Assembly: GCA_050950065.1 (NCBI GenBank)
Contig: JBMNGX010000005.1
Location: forward strand, 1-64,000
Reading direction: 5' to 3'
DNA: 64,000 bases
Source of the DNA: JBAYOE01 sp050950065
Lineage (GTDB): Bacteria; Spirochaetota; Spirochaetia; Sphaerochaetales; Sphaerochaetaceae
How positions within the stretch are numbered: the first letter of the stretch is position 1; every line of letters begins with the position of its first letter. The position numbers and the translations under genes are program-made. A model generated the notes under the pieces. It was not told the origin of the DNA. It ran no database searches and was given only the letters and a program-made list of their open reading frames with translations. Of this stretch, positions 45,056 to 54,282 are shown piece after piece.

Positions 45056-45505
45056 TTCTAATAAGAATACTTTTAAGTCCATTCCTCCACCATAACCAAC
45101 TAGTGAACCATCAGAACCAATGACCCTATGGCATGGGATTATAAAGGAGATGGGGTTACGATTATTGGCCATCCCAACAGCCCTTACTGCTTTGGGATTG
45201 CCAATTGCAATGGCAATCTCTTTATAAGAGCGAGTTTCTCCGTAAGGAATCTCTAATAAGGCTTGCCACACTTGCTTTTGAAAATCTGTCCCTTTAGGTT
45301 TTAAAGGAAGATCAAAATCAACTCTTTTTTTATCAAAAAAATCAATTAGCTGCTTTGCAGCTTCATTGGTAATTTCACTCTCTTCTAAAATGCCAAAGTC
45401 TAAATTTCCTTTAGTTAAAGTGGGCGTCACATCACTTATAAACCCATTTTCTTGGGCAATTAAAAGTTCACCAATTTTTGTTTTGAAGATGTTATAAGTT
45501 TTCAT
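45023..45505 (-). CDS. ogt: Methylated-DNA--protein-cysteine methyltransferase
   Basis: The 160-residue protein has the PCHRVIG active-site motif, with the acceptor Cys, and the helix-turn-helix region FQKQVWQALLEIPYGETRSY. It repairs O6-alkylguanine by a suicide reaction. There is no Ada N-terminal domain, so it is Ogt-type. Confidence 0.93.
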   Translation of the reverse strand: MKTYNIFKTKIGELLIAQENGFISDVTPTLTKGNLDFGILEESEITNEAAKQLIDFFDKKRVDFDLPLKPKGTDFQKQVWQALLEIPYGETRSYKEIAIAIGNPKAVRAVGMANNRNPISFIIPCHRVIGSDGSLVGYGGGMDLKVFLLELESGKPLTKF

Positions 45506-45517
45506 AACTAAAATGTA

Positions 45518-46402
45518 TCAAAGTGGGGTGCGGTTGTACAACTCTCTGTTGTTGAAAATAAGAACTCCACTTAAAATTATGATTGAACCAATTACTGTCC
45601 CCATATCAGGTAGATCTTTTAACACTATGATTTCTAAAATGGTAGTTAAAATAGGGGTTAAAAACATAAAGTTTGTCACGTCAGTTAGTTGATCTGCCAT
45701 ACTTAAAGCTCTATTCCAAAAGACAAAAGCTAAACCACTTGGAAAAATTCCCATGAAGATTGCAGCAAGTATGGCAACTGTTTCTGCTGTAGCAACTTCT
45801 TTAATAGTTTGAGGAATAAAAGGAGTTAATAAGAGAGCTGCTGCAACTAAAGCGTAGATAGTTGATTGTAAAGGGGTGTAGTTATTAGTAGCAAAGCGTT
45901 GTACCAAATTATAAGTTGCAAATAGTATAACAGCTAAAATAATCCAAAATAGGCCATTGCCTATTGAAATATCTCTTTTCCAAAGTGATAAAACCATAAT
46001 ACCAATAAACTCAAGGCCAATAGCGACCCACCCAATTTTTCCAATTTTCTCTTTAAACAAAAGAGTTGCAAAAAGGGCAACTATTACTGGGACAGTTGCA
46101 ATTATCAAAGAGGAAATAGCTGCACTAAGGGTAAACATTGCATAGGCGAAAAAGAGTTGGTATAAGGCAAATCCACTTGATCCTAAAAGTAAAAATAGGG
46201 GGATATCTTTTGCTTTAGGAAGGGGAACTTTTTTCCAAAAACCCAATATTAAAGCAAAGATAGCTGCCGAAAAGAACCTAATGAATGTTAAAGAGAAAGG
46301 AGAGAGGGAGCGAACAGCAACTTTCGTAAAGACAAAGCCAGTTGTCCACAAAGTAACAGTTGCTAAAGCTAAAATAATGGTAGTAGTTTTGTTTTTCCCC
46401 AT
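45518..46402 (-). CDS. EamA/DMT-family transporter
   Basis: The 294-residue protein has about ten membrane segments arranged as two EamA repeats. The second repeat starts near residue 150. Relatives export amino acids or other metabolites. The substrate cannot be named. It is encoded 12 bases upstream of ogt on the same strand. Confidence 0.85.
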   Translation of the reverse strand: MGKNKTTTIILALATVTLWTTGFVFTKVAVRSLSPFSLTFIRFFSAAIFALILGFWKKVPLPKAKDIPLFLLLGSSGFALYQLFFAYAMFTLSAAISSLIIATVPVIVALFATLLFKEKIGKIGWVAIGLEFIGIMVLSLWKRDISIGNGLFWIILAVILFATYNLVQRFATNNYTPLQSTIYALVAAALLLTPFIPQTIKEVATAETVAILAAIFMGIFPSGLAFVFWNRALSMADQLTDVTNFMFLTPILTTILEIIVLKDLPDMGTVIGSIIILSGVLIFNNRELYNRTPL

Positions 46403-46454
46403 AGGGGGACTTTAGATTAAAATAAGATGAAGAATCAACTACTAAAGGGGATAA

Positions 46455-46480
46455 AAAAAGGACCCGTTTGGGCCCTTTAG
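46455..46480 (-). terminator. Terminator of the glutaredoxin gene
   Basis: On the minus strand AAAGGGCCC pairs with GGGTCCTTT (one G-U) around AAAC and runs into TTTTTTT. Confidence 0.8.
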
Positions 46481-46483
46481 TAA

Positions 46484-46714
46484 CTATCTTTTAAGTGCAC
46501 GCTCAATTGCAGCACGGTCAAAACCAACAATAATTTTCCCATTAACATCTAAGACGGGAACACCCATTTGGCCCGATTTACGAACCATCTCCTGAGCTTT
46601 TGCAGAATTTGATGCAACGTTGTGCTCGGTGAAAGGAATTTTATTTTCTTGTAAATAAGATTTTGCCATGCGACAAAAACCACAAGTTGGTGTTGTATAA
46701 AGGGTAACTGCCAT
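46484..46714 (-). CDS. Glutaredoxin-like protein
   Basis: The 76-residue protein has CGFC at 11-14, the cis-Pro motif GVPVLDVNGK and GFDRAAIE at the C-terminus. It is in the NrdH/YruB-type glutaredoxin group, probably reduced by a thioredoxin reductase-like partner. AGGAGG precedes the ATG. It lies in the redox gene stretch. Confidence 0.88.
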   Translation of the reverse strand: MAVTLYTTPTCGFCRMAKSYLQENKIPFTEHNVASNSAKAQEMVRKSGQMGVPVLDVNGKIIVGFDRAAIERALKR

Positions 46715-46853
46715 TAGTAACCTCCTCTTTAAATTTTCATAATTAACTAATTTTAGGATAGTGGTTTATTCTACTCAGGTCAACGAAAGATTTGGTGACA
46801 ACGTCACGTACGTAGAGTATCCTTAAGTTATATATCTAACAGGGGGGTAAACG

Positions 46854-47294
46854 ATGAGTTTAGAGAATTACAGTGACCAAACTCTTGTAGCTATCTGCTC
46901 AAATTTAGCAAAAGCTTGTGAAAAACAGACTAGAAGTGAACAAGCCTCTTTACTTAAAGAAGTTGAGAGCTTTTTTCAAAAGCGGGTAAAAGCGGATGAA
47001 AAAAAAGATCTAACTTCTATGATTGAAGACGATTTAACAGATGGTTATGAGAAGGTTTGGGCTCTTGGTGAAAAACAAAAAGAGCGAGGAGTACTACGAT
47101 GTGTTACTTGGGGTAAGAAAGTAACAGCAATTCAAAAATCAGTTTTAAGTCGCTACGAGAAACAGGGAGCCTCTTTATTGGAGGATAACAATCTATTTGT
47201 GTGTGATGCTTGTGGCTTTATTGCAATAGGAAAAGATTTTCCTGTTGTTTGTCCAATTTGTAAAGCACCTACATCAAGATTTGTGAAATATTAA
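46854..47294 (+). CDS. Rubredoxin-tailed helical protein
   Basis: The 146-residue protein ends in a rubredoxin-like zinc/iron knuckle (CDACGFIAIGKDFPVVCPIC, residues about 119-138) like the tail of rubrerythrins. The N-terminal ~110 residues are helical but lack the ExxH diiron motifs. I do not know the family of this part. It is likely cotranscribed with the ferredoxin 12 bases downstream. It may be an electron carrier or a degenerate rubrerythrin. Confidence 0.7.
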   Translation: MSLENYSDQTLVAICSNLAKACEKQTRSEQASLLKEVESFFQKRVKADEKKDLTSMIEDDLTDGYEKVWALGEKQKERGVLRCVTWGKKVTAIQKSVLSRYEKQGASLLEDNNLFVCDACGFIAIGKDFPVVCPICKAPTSRFVKY

Positions 47295-47306
47295 AAGGGG
47301 GAAAAT

Positions 47307-47768
47307 ATGCACGCAGTAAGAAACTTAGCACTATGTACAAAAGATTGTATCTGTCTCTTTGTTTGTCCAACTGGGGCAACTAATACCGAAACTGGCCAAA
47401 TAGATTTTGAAAAATGTCTTGATGGATGTCGATTATGTATCGATGCATGTCCTTCTAATGCCCTCTACCTCTCTTACGATAACTATCCAGAGACAAAAGC
47501 TAAAGATAAAAAATTAGTTGCTTCTTTAGAGAAGCTATTAGAGAGCAAAGCAACTCAAGAGGTGGTTTCTAAAAACTTAGACAATGATAAGTTGATAAAA
47601 GCATTTGTCCACTCAAACAGAGTCTTAGCAGAAGATTGTGCTAGAGAGGCAGCTTACATGCTTCCTCAATCAAATCTCAGTAAAGAGTTCTTAAAATTGC
47701 TGCTGGACAAGTACAAAGATGATGATTTTCCTAAAGAGGCAGTTGAAAAGCTTTTGAAGCTCTTATAA
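47307..47768 (+). CDS. Ferredoxin with atypical cysteine spacing and helical C-terminus
   Basis: The 153-residue protein has two four-cysteine groups, Cys10/14/16/20 (CTKDCICLFVCP) and Cys37/41/44/48 (CLDGCRLCIDACP). Both have one spacing that departs from CxxCxxCxxxC. The C-terminal ~95 residues are charged helices without cysteines other than one near the middle. It probably carries two 4Fe-4S clusters and partners the rubredoxin-tailed protein before it. Confidence 0.75.
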   Translation: MHAVRNLALCTKDCICLFVCPTGATNTETGQIDFEKCLDGCRLCIDACPSNALYLSYDNYPETKAKDKKLVASLEKLLESKATQEVVSKNLDNDKLIKAFVHSNRVLAEDCAREAAYMLPQSNLSKEFLKLLLDKYKDDDFPKEAVEKLLKLL

Positions 47769-47777
47769 TTAATTTAT

Positions 47778-47851
47778 TACTCCGAGCGCGATTCGAACGC
47801 GCGACCCCTTCCTTAGGAGGGAAGTGCTCTATCCAGCTGAGCTATCGGAGC
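47778..47851 (-). tRNA. tRNA-Arg (CCT)
   Basis: The 74-base minus-strand cloverleaf has acceptor GCTCCGA/TCGGAGT, D arm GCTC/GAGC and anticodon stem CTTCC/GGAAG. The loop CTCCTAA gives anticodon CCT, and the T arm is GCGCG-TTCGAAT-CGCGC. CCA is not encoded. Confidence 0.92.
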
Positions 47852-48083
47852 TTTATTAGGTGCATAATAGAAAAAATAGCTTCTATTGGTCAATATCGGA
47901 AAAAATAGGTACACGATAGGCAAAAATAGTATTATGTTCTCCTTTAATTACATAATTTTAGTGGGTGTAATGAAAGAGTGTTGAATAAATATACTAGATT
48001 ATGTATATAATTCCGATAACCTTATGAAAAAAGAGTTAATTAGCAGTAGCTAATTACTAGAGGGGACCATACAGGAGGTATGT
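47852..48083 (+). promoter_or_regulatory. Upstream region of the liv operon
   Basis: This gap has a candidate promoter: TTGAAT (47981-47986) with TATATA/TATAAT (48004-48011). AGGAGG precedes the ATG by 6 bases. No riboswitch or other gene was recognised. Confidence 0.4.
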
Positions 48084-49262
48084 ATGAAAAAGATTTTGAC
48101 CTTAATATTGATTGTTGCATTGGCCGGATCCTTTACACTTTTCGCTGCTGGCGGTAAAGAGGCAGATCCAACTTCAGTTAAAATTGGATTTATTGGACCA
48201 ATGACTGGAGATTATGCAAACTACGGAGATCTTATTAGCAAGGGAGCACTTGTTGCTATTGAAGAGAAAAACGCTACAGGTGGAATTGCTGGTAAAATTA
48301 GAATTGACTTAGTTATTGAAGATAGTGAGGGAGATCCTCAAAAAGGGCTAGCTGGAATTGAAAAACTTGCAAGTTCTGACAAAATTAGTGCCCTTATTGG
48401 ACCAGTATTCACCGGTGTTGCTTTTGCAGTAGGTGAGAGAGTTCAAGGAGAGGGGATTATGATGGTAACTCCATCAGGAACCCACAAAGACATTACCGAC
48501 ATTGGTGATTACGTCTTTAGAACAGTTGCTAGTGATGGACTCCAAGGGGAAGTATCAGGTCACTACTTCTACGAAAAACTTGGGTATCGCAACCTTGCCG
48601 TTTTATACGTTAAAAACGACTATAGCCAAGGTCTTTACCAAGGAACCAAAGATAGTTTTGAAGCAGCTGGTGGAAGAATCATCATTGCTGAAACAGCTCA
48701 AGAGGGTGATAAAGACTTTAGAACTCAGTTGACAAAAATTAGAGCTGCTAATCCAGATGCAATTTACATTCCTAACTACACAGCAGAGATGGCTCAAATT
48801 CTTGAGCAAGCAAGCCAACTTGGAATTACAACTCCATTCTTAAGTGGAGATGGATTCTCTAACCCTGAAATTTATGACCTTGCAGCCGATTACACTGATG
48901 GTGTTGTCTATGTTGGGCCAACCAAAGTTAAAGAGTCAGATGCCTATTTGAAATTTGTTGATGCTTATACCAAGAAATGGGGCTTTGCACCAGATTCATT
49001 TGCAACTAACGCTTATGATGGTGCTTATATCCTTTTCGACGCACTTGAGAAAGTTTATGCCCAAACAGGTAAATTTGACCGCAAAGCAATCAGAGATGCA
49101 TTTGCTGCTACAAAAGACTTCCAAGGTGTAACTGGTATTATTAACTTTGCCGAAAACGGGGACTTAGTTGCTTATCAAGGCGTTTACAGAGTTCAAGGAA
49201 CAACACCACAATACTTAGGAGCTTACGGAGTAGTTGATGGTACTCTTATTGAGATAGAGTAA
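48084..49262 (+). CDS. livK: Branched-chain amino acid ABC transporter binding protein (LivK-like)
   Basis: The 392-residue protein has a signal peptide (cleavage near LFAAG) and the type I periplasmic-binding fold (IGFIGPMTGDYANYG, LASSDKISALIGP, FLSGDGFSNPE). Relatives bind Leu/Ile/Val or other amides. It heads a complete five-gene operon. A strong hairpin separates it from the permease genes. Confidence 0.9.
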   Translation: MKKILTLILIVALAGSFTLFAAGGKEADPTSVKIGFIGPMTGDYANYGDLISKGALVAIEEKNATGGIAGKIRIDLVIEDSEGDPQKGLAGIEKLASSDKISALIGPVFTGVAFAVGERVQGEGIMMVTPSGTHKDITDIGDYVFRTVASDGLQGEVSGHYFYEKLGYRNLAVLYVKNDYSQGLYQGTKDSFEAAGGRIIIAETAQEGDKDFRTQLTKIRAANPDAIYIPNYTAEMAQILEQASQLGITTPFLSGDGFSNPEIYDLAADYTDGVVYVGPTKVKESDAYLKFVDAYTKKWGFAPDSFATNAYDGAYILFDALEKVYAQTGKFDRKAIRDAFAATKDFQGVTGIINFAENGDLVAYQGVYRVQGTTPQYLGAYGVVDGTLIEIE

Positions 49263-49325
49263 CCATTTACGACCAATTTATTGCAACGATGCTGTTAGTT
49301 GTGGTAGTGTAACAGCGTCGACAAG

Positions 49326-49352
49326 CAGACCTCCGCTAGTCGCGGAGGTCTG
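49326..49352 (+). promoter_or_regulatory. Stable stem-loop between livK and livH
   Basis: CAGACCTCCGC (49326-49336) pairs perfectly with GCGGAGGTCTG (49342-49352), loop TAGTC. It lacks a T tract, so it probably stabilises the livK mRNA end or partly limits read-through. Confidence 0.65.
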
Positions 49353-49372
49353 ACTTATTCAAGGAGCCGATA

Positions 49373-50290
49373 GTGGGATCGATTGCTGAATTTTTTCAAC
49401 ACTTTATGAATGGACTTACTTTAGGGGGTATTTACGCCTTAATTGCTTTAGGATATACGATGGTTTATGGGATATTAAAGTTCATTAACTTTGCCCATGG
49501 AGATATCTTAATGGTGGGTTCATACATAGGACTTTTCATCTTTGATGCAATCAGAGGGGAGAGCATTGGACCATTTACGTTATTAGCTTTCTTTTTAGCT
49601 ATGTTGGGTGGAATGGCTTTCAGTGCTGCCTTAGGGGTAATCATTGAGCGTATTGCTTATAAACCGCTAAGAAATGCAACTCGCTTAGCTCCACTGCTTT
49701 CGGCAATTGGTGTCTCTTTTATTTTAAGTAACAGTGCAGCTTGGATGTGGGGAACTAAATCAAGAAAGTTAGCATACCCATTTGATAACACTCCAATAGT
49801 GTTTAAAGGGGTCTCTATCACCCCACACCAGATTCTAATTTTAATTGTTGTTGTAATTATGATGATTAGCCTAAAGCTCTTTATTGACCGATCCAGAATT
49901 GGAAAGGCGATGAGGGCCACCAGCTTAGATCGTGATACTGCCAAGCTGATGGGAATTGAATCAGATAAAATAATTGCAATCACCTTCGCAATTGGATCGG
50001 CCTTAGCTGCTACTGCAGGATTCTTATTGGCATTAGAGATTAAAGTTTACCCTTCAATGGGAACAATGACAGGCCTTAAAGCCTTCGTTGCTGCCGTAGT
50101 AGGGGGAATTGGAAATATTTCAGGAGCTATGTTAGGGGGAATTTTGTTAGGTCTTTTAGAGACCTTTGGCGTTGCCATTTTAGGAATACCCTACGGATTA
50201 AAAGATACAATAGCTTTTGTTGCTCTAATAATTATTTTACTAGTAAAACCTGAAGGTTTATTAGGAAAAGCAGAAAAGGAGAAAGTGTAG
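49373..50290 (+). CDS. livH: Branched-chain amino acid ABC permease LivH
   Basis: The GTG start has AAGGAG ahead. The 305-residue inner-membrane protein has about eight membrane segments and LivH blocks GGIYALIALGYTMVYG and the EAA-like loop GKAMRATSLDRDTAKLMGI. Its stop overlaps the livM GTG (TAGTG). Confidence 0.92.
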   Translation: MGSIAEFFQHFMNGLTLGGIYALIALGYTMVYGILKFINFAHGDILMVGSYIGLFIFDAIRGESIGPFTLLAFFLAMLGGMAFSAALGVIIERIAYKPLRNATRLAPLLSAIGVSFILSNSAAWMWGTKSRKLAYPFDNTPIVFKGVSITPHQILILIVVVIMMISLKLFIDRSRIGKAMRATSLDRDTAKLMGIESDKIIAITFAIGSALAATAGFLLALEIKVYPSMGTMTGLKAFVAAVVGGIGNISGAMLGGILLGLLETFGVAILGIPYGLKDTIAFVALIIILLVKPEGLLGKAEKEKV

Positions 50291-51189
50291 TGTTTAACTT
50301 CGTCCTTTTAATTTTTATTTATACAGGAATATATGCTCTGATGGCAGTTGGTCAAAACTTGATCACAGGCTATGTAGGGCTTTTATCATTAACACAAGCT
50401 GGTTTTTTTGCAATTGGTAGTTATGCAACTGCAATTTTAAGTGTCACCTATGGGTGGAACTTTTGGTTAACTCTTCCAATAGCGGCCCTTATAGCTGGCG
50501 CTTTTGGTTTTTTAATTGGACTGCCCACTCTTAGATTAAAAGGGGATTACTTGGCAATTGCCACCTTGGGATTTGGAGAGATTGTCCGTAACATTTTAAA
50601 TAACTGGGACAGTTTAACAAACGGACCAATGGGCATTCAAAGAATTCCAATGGTCTCAATTTTTGGATTTAGAGTAAGTCCATACGACAAATGGGGCTTT
50701 TTACTCCTCGTTTGGATTTTTGTCTTTTTGGCCTACCTATTTTACGAAAGGATTGCAAAATCTAGAATGGGTAGAGCATTAGAGGCAATTAGAGAAGATG
50801 AGATTGCAGCAACTTCAATGGGAATTAACACAACCCGTTATAAAGTTTGGGCTTTTGTCTTTGGGGCTGCCATCGCTGGTGTTGCAGGATCACTACAAGC
50901 TGTATTTATCTTATCAGTAACACCATCAGTTTTCACTTTCATGGTCTCAATCATGGTTCTTTGTATGGTTGTTTTAGGGGGAATGGGAAATTTCAAAGCA
51001 GTTATTTTAGGTGCTTTTATTATCCAATTTATCTCATACTTCCCTCAGTTAACTGGATTGTCAAACGTTATTCCTCCTCAATTCAAACAGGTTTTGTTTG
51101 GAGTTATTTTAGTAGTGATGATGATCTGGAGACCTCAAGGAATCTTAGGTAGACAACAAAGAGGAAGGCTAGAGAAGGGAGAGAAGTAA
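50290..51189 (+). CDS. livM: Branched-chain amino acid ABC permease LivM
   Basis: The 299-residue membrane protein has NLITGYVGLLSLTQAGFFAIG and the cytoplasmic loop GRALEAIREDEIAATSMGI, typical of LivM. The start is GTG coupled to livH, and the stop overlaps livG. Confidence 0.92.
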   Translation: MFNFVLLIFIYTGIYALMAVGQNLITGYVGLLSLTQAGFFAIGSYATAILSVTYGWNFWLTLPIAALIAGAFGFLIGLPTLRLKGDYLAIATLGFGEIVRNILNNWDSLTNGPMGIQRIPMVSIFGFRVSPYDKWGFLLLVWIFVFLAYLFYERIAKSRMGRALEAIREDEIAATSMGINTTRYKVWAFVFGAAIAGVAGSLQAVFILSVTPSVFTFMVSIMVLCMVVLGGMGNFKAVILGAFIIQFISYFPQLTGLSNVIPPQFKQVLFGVILVVMMIWRPQGILGRQQRGRLEKGEK

Positions 51190-51968
51190 TGGTACTACTA
51201 GAAACTGAAAAACTAACTCGAGCCTTTGGCGGTGTTGTAGCTGTTAATAAAGTTAGCCTCCGCTTTAATGAGGGGTTAATTAGTGGTCTCATTGGTCCTA
51301 ATGGAGCTGGTAAGACGACACTATTTAACAACATCACAGGTCTTGATAATCCCACTGGTGGAAAAGTTTACTACCAGGGGGTCGATATAACCAACAAAAG
51401 TGCCCACTCAATTTGTAGAATGGGAATTGCTCGCACCTTCCAAAACATTCGTCTTTTTAAAGAGCTCTCTGTATTAGAGAACGTTATGGTGGGCTTACAT
51501 TTTTCTACAGGAACTAGTGCCACTAGAGGGCGCTTAGTTACAGCCATTAAAAGTTTTATCAACGTCAAAGATGAGTACAGTGAACTCAGAGAGAAGACGA
51601 TGAAGTGGTTAGAGTTCTTCAAACTTGAAAAGTTGGCTAACGAAAAGGCAAGCAACCTCCCTTATGGACACCAAAGGGAACTTGAAATAGCCCGTGCTTT
51701 AGCAACCGATCCTAAAATTTTATTTTTAGATGAGCCTGCTGCAGGGATGAATCCTTTTGAGACAGCTAACTTGATGAAAACTATTAGGCGAATTCGCGAC
51801 TTAGGCGTAACAGTTGTTTTAATTGAGCACGATATGAAATTGGTTATGAGTATCTGCGATACAATCACAGTATTAAACTATGGCCAAAACATTGCACAAG
51901 GAACCCCTTCTGAAATCAGAAACAACCCAGCTGTAATTGAAGCTTATTTAGGGAAGGAAGAAGAATGA
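51189..51968 (+). CDS. livG: Branched-chain amino acid ABC ATPase LivG
   Basis: The 259-residue ATPase has Walker A GPNGAGKTT, the LivG-type signature region NLPYGHQRELEIARAL and Walker B ILFLDEPAAGMNP. The switch His is in IEHDMKLV. It overlaps livF by four bases (ATGA). Confidence 0.93.
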   Translation: MVLLETEKLTRAFGGVVAVNKVSLRFNEGLISGLIGPNGAGKTTLFNNITGLDNPTGGKVYYQGVDITNKSAHSICRMGIARTFQNIRLFKELSVLENVMVGLHFSTGTSATRGRLVTAIKSFINVKDEYSELREKTMKWLEFFKLEKLANEKASNLPYGHQRELEIARALATDPKILFLDEPAAGMNPFETANLMKTIRRIRDLGVTVVLIEHDMKLVMSICDTITVLNYGQNIAQGTPSEIRNNPAVIEAYLGKEEE

Positions 51969-52735
51969 GTGAATTGTTAACTATTAATTCTATAAGTGTC
52001 TCGTACGGCAATATCCGAGCTCTAAGGGGCGTTAGTGTCCATGTTGAGCAAGGAGATATAGTTTGTCTCATCGGAGCCAATGGAGCGGGTAAGAGCACCC
52101 TTTTAAAAGCAATTGTGGGATTAGAACCCATAACTACCGGCTCAATTAGTTACCAAGGCAATATAATTGCTGATTCAAAGTACACCGATAACAAAAGTCG
52201 TTTTGGTCTTCCTTCTCGTAGTACAAACCTTCGTACAGATCAAATTGCCTCTTTAGGGGTCTCTTTAGTACCTGAAGGGCGGCGTGTTTTTGCTGACATG
52301 AGTGTTGAAGAGAATTTAGATATGGGGGCTTTTTTAATCAAAGATGAGCAACAAATAGCTCGTAAAAAAGAGGAGATGTACGACTTCTTCCCAATCTTAA
52401 AAGCTCGACGTAAACAAAAAACTCGCTCTCTAAGTGGAGGAGAGCAACAAATGATGGCTATCGCTCGTGCGTTGATGAGTTCTCCTAGACTTCTTTTACT
52501 AGATGAACCAGGACTTGGTTTAGCCCCTTTAATTATTCAAGATATCTTTGAGAAAATTGCTATCATTAACAAAGAGGATAAAGTTACAATTTTCTTAGTT
52601 GAACAAAATGCTCGGATGGCTTTAAAAGCCTCAAAGCAAGGATATGTGATGGAGAACGGAGAGATCGTACTTTCCGATCTTAGCTCTAACTTGTTAGAGA
52701 ATGAGAAGGTGAAATCGGCTTATCTTGGGGAGTAA
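51965..52735 (+). CDS. livF: Branched-chain amino acid ABC ATPase LivF
   Basis: The 256-residue ATPase has Walker A GANGAGKST, signature LSGGEQQMMAIARAL and Walker B LLLLDEPGLGLAP. Between the first beta region and the VPEGRRVF motif it has an extra ~18-residue segment (about 61-79) compared with usual LivF, which is about 235 residues. It ends the transporter operon. Confidence 0.92.
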   Translation: MSELLTINSISVSYGNIRALRGVSVHVEQGDIVCLIGANGAGKSTLLKAIVGLEPITTGSISYQGNIIADSKYTDNKSRFGLPSRSTNLRTDQIASLGVSLVPEGRRVFADMSVEENLDMGAFLIKDEQQIARKKEEMYDFFPILKARRKQKTRSLSGGEQQMMAIARALMSSPRLLLLDEPGLGLAPLIIQDIFEKIAIINKEDKVTIFLVEQNARMALKASKQGYVMENGEIVLSDLSSNLLENEKVKSAYLGE

Positions 52736-52760
52736 AACATCTTTTACATAGGGAGTTGAA

Positions 52761-53564
52761 ATGGGCTACTTTGCCAAAGATGCTTTTAAAAGTGACATTT
52801 GTGTAGTTACTGGAGGCTCTGGTGCCTTAGGAAAAGAGATTGTTAGTCAGTGCGTTTCCTTAGGAGCTAAAGTTGCCATTTTAGATACCAATGAGAAACT
52901 TCCTAATGAGAATGCCCTTTTTATTAAATGTGATGTTTTAAATCAACAAGAAGTAAAAAATGCTTTAAAAGAGATTAAGAAGAAGCTGGGAGTGCCAACT
53001 GCTTTAGTAAACTGTGCAGGGGGAAACGATTCTAGTGCTACAACTGATCAGGAGTTTTACCAAGAAGATCAAAAGGGGAGAAGTTTCTTTGATTTAGAGA
53101 TTGCCTCTTTAGAAAAAAACTTCAATCTAAATTATTTTGGCACCTTAATTCCCACTCAACTATTTGCATCAGAGATGGTAAAAGCCAATAAAGGTTCTAT
53201 TGTCAACTTTGCTTCAGTGAGCTCTTTTAACCCCTTAACTAAAGTTGTCTCTTACTCTTCAGCAAAAGCAGCAATAGTGAACTTTACAAAGTGGTTGGCA
53301 ATTCACTTAAGTAAAACAGATGTGCGTGTTAACGCAGTTGCCCCAGGTTTTGTGATGACTGAACAACTAAAGTTTTTACATTTGGATAAAGAGGGTAATT
53401 TAACTAAAAGGGCAAAGAAGGTGGTAGAGCACACCCCATTGGGACGTTATGGCTCTAGTGATGAGATAGTTGGGGCAGTTTTATATCTCATTTCAGACTT
53501 GTCTAAATTTGTTACTGGTTCTATTTTAAGTGTGGATGGAGGGTTCTCCTCATACACGATTTGA
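52761..53564 (+). CDS. SDR-family oxidoreductase
   Basis: The 267-residue protein has the NAD(P) motif TGGSGALG at 18-25, NCAGG, and the catalytic Ser in VNFASVSSF with YSSAKAA (Tyr-Lys). The C-terminal GSILSVDGG is typical. The pattern resembles sugar-acid dehydrogenases such as mannonate oxidoreductase, but the substrate is not certain. It starts 25 bases after livF and may be co-transcribed. Confidence 0.87.
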   Translation: MGYFAKDAFKSDICVVTGGSGALGKEIVSQCVSLGAKVAILDTNEKLPNENALFIKCDVLNQQEVKNALKEIKKKLGVPTALVNCAGGNDSSATTDQEFYQEDQKGRSFFDLEIASLEKNFNLNYFGTLIPTQLFASEMVKANKGSIVNFASVSSFNPLTKVVSYSSAKAAIVNFTKWLAIHLSKTDVRVNAVAPGFVMTEQLKFLHLDKEGNLTKRAKKVVEHTPLGRYGSSDEIVGAVLYLISDLSKFVTGSILSVDGGFSSYTI

Positions 53565-53634
53565 GTTCTTATTGATATGGAAATAAAAATGAGGGTGCGT
53601 TACAATCTTATAAGGCACTTCAGTGGAGGCTAAG

Positions 53635-54282
53635 ATGATAATTGGAAGAAGAATGACACTAAATCCTGTGACAGCAACTCCCGACATGTCGGTTGCTGAA
53701 GCTTCAGCTTTAATGAAAAGGGAGCGTGTTCACCGTCTCCCTGTATTAGATAAAGAGCGTAAGCTCGTTGGAATAATTACCGAAAAAGATATTTTATACG
53801 CCTCTCCATCCCCTGTGAGTACCCTCTCAATTCATGAGATGGCATACCTTTTAAGCGAGTTGTTGGTGAAAAAGTTGATGACTAAAGATGTAGTTACTAT
53901 TACTAAAAACACCACAGTTGAAGAGGCAGCGCGCTTGATGGTTGATCAAGATTTATCTAGTTTGCCCGTTTTAGATGAGGGGGGCAAACTAATTGGAATT
54001 GTCTCTAAAAGTGATCTTTTTAAAATCTTATTGGAGTTGTTTGGAGCTAGGCATTGGGGGGTAAGAATCAGCTTCTTAGTTGAGGATAGACCTGGAACAA
54101 TTGCCACAATAACTTCTTTGTTAGCAGAAAACGAAGTAGATATTATCTCATTTGGAACATTCATGGGAACAGACTCTTCAAACGCTGTTTGTACGATTAA
54201 GATGCAAGGAATCGATAAGAGTAAAGCAGTCGACTTAATTAAACCTTTTGTAATGGAAGTATTGGATGTGCGTGAGGTTTAA
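53635..54282 (+). CDS. CBS-pair protein with C-terminal ACT domain (AcuB-like)
   Basis: The ATG at 53635 is preferred because GGAGG is six bases ahead; the GTG at 53623 would overlap it. The 215-residue protein has two CBS motifs (TATPDMSVAEA, TITKNTTVEEA) and an ACT-like C-terminus (VEDRPGTIATITSLLAENEVDI). It may sense adenylates or amino acids. The next gene begins right at its end. Confidence 0.85.
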   Translation: MIIGRRMTLNPVTATPDMSVAEASALMKRERVHRLPVLDKERKLVGIITEKDILYASPSPVSTLSIHEMAYLLSELLVKKLMTKDVVTITKNTTVEEAARLMVDQDLSSLPVLDEGGKLIGIVSKSDLFKILLELFGARHWGVRISFLVEDRPGTIATITSLLAENEVDIISFGTFMGTDSSNAVCTIKMQGIDKSKAVDLIKPFVMEVLDVREV

